64,000 nt of DNA from Chitinophagaceae bacterium (GTDB taxonomy: Bacteria; Bacteroidota; Bacteroidia; Chitinophagales; Chitinophagaceae), in assembly GCA_019752045.1 (NCBI GenBank), contig JAIEMP010000008.1, positions 1 through 64,000 on the forward strand, given 5' to 3'. The notes beneath the pieces were generated by a model. The model was not told the origin of the DNA. It did no database searches and saw only the letters and a program-made list of their open reading frames with translations. Both the position numbers and the translations under genes were made by a program. Shown here piece by piece: positions 59,193 to 64,000 of this stretch (positions within the stretch are counted from its first letter, which is position 1; each line of letters begins with the position of its first letter).

Positions 59193-59921
59193 TTATTTTT
59201 TTATGTCTGTGAGCTGCTGTATATCTGCATCTCCTTCCAGATTATGCATTTGCCGCATCACCCATCCCGATCTTGCAGCTACATAAGCGGATAATGGTTT
59301 AACCGAATATTTTTTTGGATTGGGTAAACAGGCTGCAATTTGTGCAGCTTCTGTTTTAGTAAGTGATGCTGCCGGTTTTTTAAAATACTTCTGCGCTGCT
59401 GCTTCAATACCAAATACGCCGTTTCCCATTTCTGATACGTTGAGGTATACTTCAAGAATTCGTTTCTTACCCCAGATCCATTCAATCATTTGTGTAAAAT
59501 ACATTTCCATTCCTTTACGAAACCAGCTTCGTCCCTGCCATAAAAAAACATTCTTTGCTGTTTGTTGCGATAAAGTGGAAGCACCTCTGATGCGTGTGGG
59601 CTTTCGTTCATTATGTTTCATTGCTTTTTCAATCAGCTTCCAGTCAAACCCGTTATGATCAGGAAACAATTGATCTTCTGATGCTATAACAGCAAGCTTT
59701 GCATGAGATGATATATTGCTCATGGAAACATAATCACGTTTTAATCCGTTGCCTTTTATTACACTTACAAGTTGTGTAATGGTGATGGGAGGATTAACCC
59801 ATTTGAGCAAAATGATGTAAACCAGCTGCGCAATAAACATGTAGATAAACAGCCGTTTGAGAAAGCGAAACGTCATTTGAAAAAAAGTCCTTTTTGTTGC
59901 TGGATTTTTTTTTGCGGCCAT
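59193..59921 (-). CDS. mtgA: Monofunctional peptidoglycan glycosyltransferase MtgA
   Basis: MtgA polymerises glycan strands from lipid II at the periplasmic face. A single N-terminal anchor ([16 protein letters not shown]) follows a basic start. The GT51 motifs: [14 protein letters not shown] with catalytic Glu, [60 protein letters not shown]. The 242-aa length is normal. The short gap of 5 nt to the nadR-like gene is between convergent genes. Confidence 0.95.
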   Translation of the reverse strand: MAAKKNPATKRTFFQMTFRFLKRLFIYMFIAQLVYIILLKWVNPPITITQLVSVIKGNGLKRDYVSMSNISSHAKLAVIASEDQLFPDHNGFDWKLIEKAMKHNERKPTRIRGASTLSQQTAKNVFLWQGRSWFRKGMEMYFTQMIEWIWGKKRILEVYLNVSEMGNGVFGIEAAAQKYFKKPAASLTKTEAAQIAACLPNPKKYSVKPLSAYVAARSGWVMRQMHNLEGDADIQQLTDIKK

Positions 59922-59935
59922 TGCTGCAATTTACA

Positions 59936-60460
59936 TTAAGGAAGTTTATCAGGAATTTTTTCTGCAGGATGAAGATCCAGAATGTGCAGATCGTATTTTT
60001 TTCCGATGGGGTATGTTCTTGCACCGTTTGTGATGAGGCGTTTAATATTGTAAAGCAGAATGGGCGCATACACCAGTGTAACACCTGCAATGAGTGAAGT
60101 AACAAACGGTTCGCCACTGATCACCAGGCCTGCAACAAACAACGGAATACCCATGTTGGTGTACAGAAAGGCTTCGTTGCTGAAAGGAATGATTTTTTCT
60201 CTGCCCGGTTGTTTTTTGAGTACGGCAATAATTTCGTTTTTATGAATACCTCCATCAGAAAAATAAATACTGTCGTTCTGAATGAGATAAATCACACCGC
60301 TGTACTTTAACCCGAGCTTTGTTTTAATGTGAATGACCGAACCTTCGGTATAGCGTTTATGTGCAATGCCATTTTTCCGCAGAATTAGTTGATTGAATTG
60401 TGCGGAAACAGAACATGAAACAAACAGCAACAGAAAAAATAAATAAGCAGCTTTCATCAT
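59936..60460 (-). CDS. Hypothetical envelope protein
   Basis: The 174-aa protein has a signal sequence with SCSVSAQ (MMKAAYLFFLLLFVSCSVSAQ) and two hydrophobic segments near residues 105-145 (GIPLFVAGLVISGEPFVTSL; AGVTLVYAPILLYNI). The N-terminal half has the pattern of a KOW-like small beta barrel (GSVIHIKTKLGLKYSGVIYL). It precedes mtgA by 14 nt on the same strand and may share its transcript. Family unknown. Confidence 0.65.
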   Translation of the reverse strand: MMKAAYLFFLLLFVSCSVSAQFNQLILRKNGIAHKRYTEGSVIHIKTKLGLKYSGVIYLIQNDSIYFSDGGIHKNEIIAVLKKQPGREKIIPFSNEAFLYTNMGIPLFVAGLVISGEPFVTSLIAGVTLVYAPILLYNIKRLITNGARTYPIGKKYDLHILDLHPAEKIPDKLP

Positions 60461-60573
60461 TACATATCAAAAGAACAGCACAAAAATGAAACAGTATGTT
60501 AATACCATCCTGAATTAAAAAATTGTTTACTCGGCAACCTGAATATTCCAAATGGAAGTATGCCGGACCGGGT

Positions 60574-61203
60574 TTAGTTTTTATAAAAAAGAATTCCTGT
60601 AAGGAGAACAATGCCAAACACAATTAAAATAACACCTGATACTTTGTTAATGAGACGAATGGTTTTTAAAGTAAGCTTTTTCCGTATGCGGTTGGCCAAA
60701 AAAACTTTCAGCAGATCTGCAATTAATACAATGGATAAACAGGAAACAAAGAGCGCAACCCGTTCGTTTACGGGGGTTGTAATAAAAGCAGTGGCCCAGG
60801 TAAACCAGAAAGCAATCACACCGGGATTGAGTGTGTTTACAAAATAACCGGCAAAGAAAATACGCACATAATCACCTGCATTGCGTTTCAGTTGAATACC
60901 ATCGCCCACCTCATCAATCGTTAATTTTTTAAAGAAAAGAAAATACACACCAATTCCTATTAAAAGCAAACTGCCGCCGGTACCAATTATTTTTTCAAAA
61001 CGCAGCAAACGGTTAAAGAGTTCTGTAAACACATTGCTCACAAGTACCAGTGTTAAATCGCTTGCAGCAACACCTGCAACAAAACTTAATCCGCCTTTGT
61101 ATCCGTTACTGATGCTTTGTTTGATAATAGAAAAAATAACCGGTCCCATGCTGATGGCCAGTAATAAACCCAGTGCCAAACCTTTAATGATTGCTTCGGT
61201 CAT
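60574..61203 (-). CDS. LysE-family amino acid exporter
   Basis: I start at the ATG at 61203 (MTEAIIKGLALGLLLAISMG). The LysE fold has six helices: GPVIFSIIKQSISNGYKGGL is the conserved first loop, followed by helices with VAASDLTLVLV, IGTGGSLLLIGIGVYFLF and the end ILIVFGIVLLTGILFY. Members export amino acids or related compounds; the substrate is unknown. Confidence 0.9.
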   Translation of the reverse strand: MTEAIIKGLALGLLLAISMGPVIFSIIKQSISNGYKGGLSFVAGVAASDLTLVLVSNVFTELFNRLLRFEKIIGTGGSLLLIGIGVYFLFFKKLTIDEVGDGIQLKRNAGDYVRIFFAGYFVNTLNPGVIAFWFTWATAFITTPVNERVALFVSCLSIVLIADLLKVFLANRIRKKLTLKTIRLINKVSGVILIVFGIVLLTGILFYKN

Positions 61204-61291
61204 GAATGAAAGTAAAATAAAGATCACACGAATTACACGAATGAAAACGAATTGTTGCGTATCCGTTCAGCGTTCTATGTGAATTAATTTT

Positions 61292-62818
61292 TTATAAAGC
61301 ACCGGTCTCAAGAAACGTTTTCCAGTCGGCCAGCATTTTCCCTTTTAATACACGTGGAAATTTATGTTGTGCGCCAATTTTTCCTTTTAATTTCATAAAC
61401 TCCATAAAGCTTGATTCGGGTAAAATATCGAGATACACATCTCTTAATGCACTGCCCCGCTCCACCGCATAATCATCATTGATCTCTTTTAAAGTAAGAT
61501 CAATTTTGTTGCGCAGTTCATCTTTACTTACACGGTCGTCGCAGGCAACGTACCAGTGGTGTGCAAAAAAGTTTCCATGCGGCTCACCTACAACTGTGTA
61601 CTCCGGTATGGAAATATTTAATTCCTCACTTACGGTTTGTATAGCCTTGTTCATATTATCAACACTCAGGTGTTCGCCCACCAGACTTAAGAAATGTTTG
61701 GTGCGTCCTGTAATAACAATCTCACACTTTTCTTTATTGGTAAAACGGATCGTGTCTCCAATTAAATAGCGCCAGGCACCTGCACTGGTGCTCAGGAGTA
61801 AAGCATAATCTTTTCCTTCCTCCACCTCATGAATCATGAGTGCTTCCGGATTATCAGTGATGTTTCCATCAGCATCAAAATTCTTTTCTTCAAAAGGTAC
61901 AAACTCTAAAAAGATATGTTCGTTGGTGACTAGTTTCATGGCAGAAGTATCCTGCCGGTTCTGGTAGGCAATAAAACCTTCGCTTGCAAGATAAGTTTCA
62001 ATATAAATCAACGGCTTGCCAAGCAGTTTTTCAAACCCATGTTTATACGGTTCAAACGAAACGCCGCCATGTACAAAGAATGCAAGGTTGGGCCAGATGT
62101 CGTGAATGGTTTTTAGCTGGTATCGTTCAATCACCATTTCCATACACATCTGTATCCATGCAGGCACTCCCACAACAAAACCAATATCCCAGTTGGGCGC
62201 TTCGTTTACAATATATTCCAGTTTTTTGTTCCAGTCTTTTGTTTTGGCAATCTGTTTTCCCGGTTTGTATAATGGCGAAAACCAGAAAGGCATTTTCTTG
62301 GCAGTGATGCCACTGAGATCGCCTGCATAATAACCCGGACCTTTCTGCAAATCGGTACTGCCGCCCAGCATCAACCAGCCTTTACTCATGCTGCGAACAG
62401 GAAGATGTTCGTACGTACGCAACGAAAGCAACTGCTTAATCATGGCAACCCTGTTGCCACGCATGAGATCGTTGGTGATGGGGATGTATTTACTGGCAGC
62501 CTCGCTGGTGCCGGAGCTTAAGGCAAAATATTTGATGGTACCCGGCCAGCAAACATCAGAAGTACCTTCCAGTGTTTTATGCCACCATTGCGAATAAATT
62601 TTATTGTAGTCATGTACGGGAACCAGCTCCTGAAATTTTTTTCCCGGGTGTTTGCTGTTTAAAATTTCATCAAAATGATAATGTTGCCCGAACTGCGTAT
62701 GCGTTGCTTTCTTCAATAACTTTTTCAGCACGTTCACCTGTTGCCTTTTAGGCGAGTTAACGGGTAAATTGAGCGCCTTGCTCAGCGACTTTGGAAGTTT
62801 AATTTCAATTAATGACAT
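61292..62818 (-). CDS. GH3-family acyl-adenylating protein
   Basis: The 508-aa protein belongs to the GH3 family, which in plants conjugates amino acids to acyl hormones. Characteristic parts: WPGTIKYFALSSGTSEAASK with the nucleotide-binding SSGTS loop, YLASEGFIAYQNRQDTSAMK, YALLLSTSAGAWRYLIGDTIRFT and GRTKHFLSLVGEHLS. Bacterial members are widespread in Bacteroidota and their substrate is unknown. It starts at ATG 62818 (MSLIEIKLPKSLSKALNLPV) and stands alone. Confidence 0.92.
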   Translation of the reverse strand: MSLIEIKLPKSLSKALNLPVNSPKRQQVNVLKKLLKKATHTQFGQHYHFDEILNSKHPGKKFQELVPVHDYNKIYSQWWHKTLEGTSDVCWPGTIKYFALSSGTSEAASKYIPITNDLMRGNRVAMIKQLLSLRTYEHLPVRSMSKGWLMLGGSTDLQKGPGYYAGDLSGITAKKMPFWFSPLYKPGKQIAKTKDWNKKLEYIVNEAPNWDIGFVVGVPAWIQMCMEMVIERYQLKTIHDIWPNLAFFVHGGVSFEPYKHGFEKLLGKPLIYIETYLASEGFIAYQNRQDTSAMKLVTNEHIFLEFVPFEEKNFDADGNITDNPEALMIHEVEEGKDYALLLSTSAGAWRYLIGDTIRFTNKEKCEIVITGRTKHFLSLVGEHLSVDNMNKAIQTVSEELNISIPEYTVVGEPHGNFFAHHWYVACDDRVSKDELRNKIDLTLKEINDDYAVERGSALRDVYLDILPESSFMEFMKLKGKIGAQHKFPRVLKGKMLADWKTFLETGAL

Positions 62819-62856
62819 GCGTATTGATCAGTGAGAACAAATGTAACAACAATGAC

Positions 62857-63999
62857 TTACGATATGCCTAATTTTTTATAGCTGGTAAGGATGGTTTGCA
62901 GGTCGTATGCTGGTTTGTATTCTCTTGCATACCATTCATCTGCCAGTAACAGACCTTCTGTGTTTAACTGCGTTTGGCTGTGCGGTACACCGGCCGGCCC
63001 TAGAACGGAGGGTTTTATCTGCGGAAGACCAACATGCTGTGCAGAATAACCGATCCATGTTTTTTTAGCAAGCAACACCTCTATGCAATGTCTTAAAAGC
63101 TTCAGCGGATGTTTATTGAATATAAAATGAACTGGGAAAAGCAGCAGCAGTATTAAAGAAGCTCCCATATCAATCAACCGTTTTATTCGTTGGTTTACAG
63201 ATCTGGATAATTGATAGGTTTGACTGTTTAACACTTCACCTGCTTCGTTTTTTGAATCGCTGCCAATAATGCTTGTGCTTGTTGCAGCATGCAGCCTTAA
63301 CTTAACCTGTTTGCCTGTTTGCTCATACAAAGAAATGATTTGTGTAAATGGCAATGCCCGGCTTTCGCAAAGGATCAGTTCTTTTACCGGTGTATTTTGT
63401 AACAGCTTGCTGATATCTTTTAACGTACCAAGTGAATGTTCTTCGTTGAGCGGGCTTACAAAACCCTGTACTACCTGTTGTTTGCCGGCATCTTTTAAAA
63501 TCTGATTGATGCTGTGCAGATCCTCTTGTGTTCCTGCAACAATAGAAAAATGATCTGCTTCGTCTGCTGCTTTTTGCAACACCTCTGTTTTCAGCAACAA
63601 CCATCGCCACATATTTAATAGAAAATAGCTGAACATTGAACCGGTTAATACAATCCCTCTTGAAAAACGAAAACGCTCAGGCAACAGTGAATACGCTGCA
63701 AGAATAATAAGCATGGAGATAATGGTGGATCGCCACAGGTTCTTTGCACGAAAATATTTTTCGTATAAACCTGTGTAGTAACTCACCGTGAGAAACAACA
63801 ATGTAAAACCTGTAAAGGAAACCAGCAGCAGTTCATTGATATAAACAGTTTCCGGTCGTACATACTGCACCCATACATATTTTGCCAGCCAGAAAGAAAG
63901 AAAGATGAGCAATGCATCCAGCACCGGCAGGCCAATACGTTGAATAAAGCGTTTGATGATGCTCAGGAAAGCTCTCATCCAGATAGCAGCATTGATCAA
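62857..63999 (-). CDS. Sugar-transferase-like membrane protein, incomplete at window edge
   Basis: The frame continues past the window end, so the true start is unknown (visible start would be TTG). Three to four membrane helices fill the first 140 residues. A Rossmann-like segment follows (FSIVAGTQEDLHSINQILK; VVQGFVSPLNEEHSLG) and then SVNQRIKRLIDMGASLILLL, the helix typical of polyprenyl-phosphate sugar transferases. The catalytic core after this helix is not recognisable, but the late motif ARIxPxSL-like (GLPQIKPSVLGPAG) is kept. It may be a degenerate or regulatory relative of WbaP/PglC-type enzymes. Confidence 0.6.
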   Translation of the reverse strand: MINAAIWMRAFLSIIKRFIQRIGLPVLDALLIFLSFWLAKYVWVQYVRPETVYINELLLVSFTGFTLLFLTVSYYTGLYEKYFRAKNLWRSTIISMLIILAAYSLLPERFRFSRGIVLTGSMFSYFLLNMWRWLLLKTEVLQKAADEADHFSIVAGTQEDLHSINQILKDAGKQQVVQGFVSPLNEEHSLGTLKDISKLLQNTPVKELILCESRALPFTQIISLYEQTGKQVKLRLHAATSTSIIGSDSKNEAGEVLNSQTYQLSRSVNQRIKRLIDMGASLILLLLFPVHFIFNKHPLKLLRHCIEVLLAKKTWIGYSAQHVGLPQIKPSVLGPAGVPHSQTQLNTEGLLLADEWYAREYKPAYDLQTILTSYKKLGIS

Positions 64000-64000
64000 T

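Overview
This window looks like part of the chromosome of a member of the Bacteroidota, most likely family Chitinophagaceae. The inference rests on four things: exact TAnnTTTG promoter boxes (the Bacteroidota -7 element) before several genes; families typical of the phylum (IPExxxVDY, DUF3050, DUF3089, GH3-like, TraB/GumN, M28-PDZ, TlpA-type fusions); the style of the lipoprotein and signal peptides; and several families of short dispersed hairpin repeats. No rRNA, tRNA, CRISPR array, transposase, integrase or phage structural gene was seen.

Layout. 1-1640: a two-gene block (SHOCT/SH3 membrane protein and a 57-aa protein) bounded by inverted AAyTGCCTACAAC repeats. 1.7-7.5 kb: feoB, an M28 peptidase, a RelB/RelE-like pair with a frameshifted toxin, an IPExxxVDY protein, a pterin dehydratase and a DUF4870-like protein. 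7.5-14.3 kb (minus strand): rho, a lipoprotein, then a membrane protein, mnmH (2-selenouridine synthase), two paralogous secreted proteins and selD; this is a selenium tRNA-modification cluster with two unexplained secreted proteins inside it. 14.6-25.9 kb: housekeeping genes (asnS, 2OG-Fe oxygenase, chrA, nadD, feoA, ybeY, CAP protein, HNH protein, mnmG, fatty-acid desaturase).

26.0-38 kb is the accessory region. It holds a vsr fragment and an intact vsr; a controller-methylase-nuclease (C-M-R) operon of HpaII type with a palindromic operator; a truncated ORF; REP-like hairpins; a 302-aa protein; dinD; a PD-(D/E)xK toxin-like ORF; and an ABC exporter whose 3' end is present three times. A Fic AMPylase follows, preceded by an array of TGCGGyGAA sites. 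38-50.8 kb: SGNH hydrolase, CvfB, HigBA, a UvrD/PcrA helicase with a REP-like insertion in its reading frame, an ECF sigma factor with a probable partner, a TraB protein with a duplicated 3' tail, a ModF-like ABC ATPase, an esterase, ferritin and an Nfu protein. 51-64 kb: a frameshifted AlbA_2 ATPase-type gene, a methylase relic, an ABC ATPase with a permease-TlpA fusion, cupin, OsmC, saccharopine-dehydrogenase-like protein, pnuC-nadR-type NAD salvage pair, mtgA, LysE, a GH3 protein and an edge-truncated sugar-transferase-like protein.

The most unusual signal is repeated gene-end duplication. The 3' end of the ABC exporter, the 3' end of the TraB gene and the 5' end of vsr each have an extra copy whose protein sequence is kept (or nearly kept) while the DNA differs mainly at synonymous positions. 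The extra ends therefore look like remnants of homologous alleles from relatives, left when accessory DNA was swapped in or out, rather than local duplications. The Fic operator array, the permease-thioredoxin fusion and the selD/mnmH-linked secreted pair are the other main candidates for follow-up.
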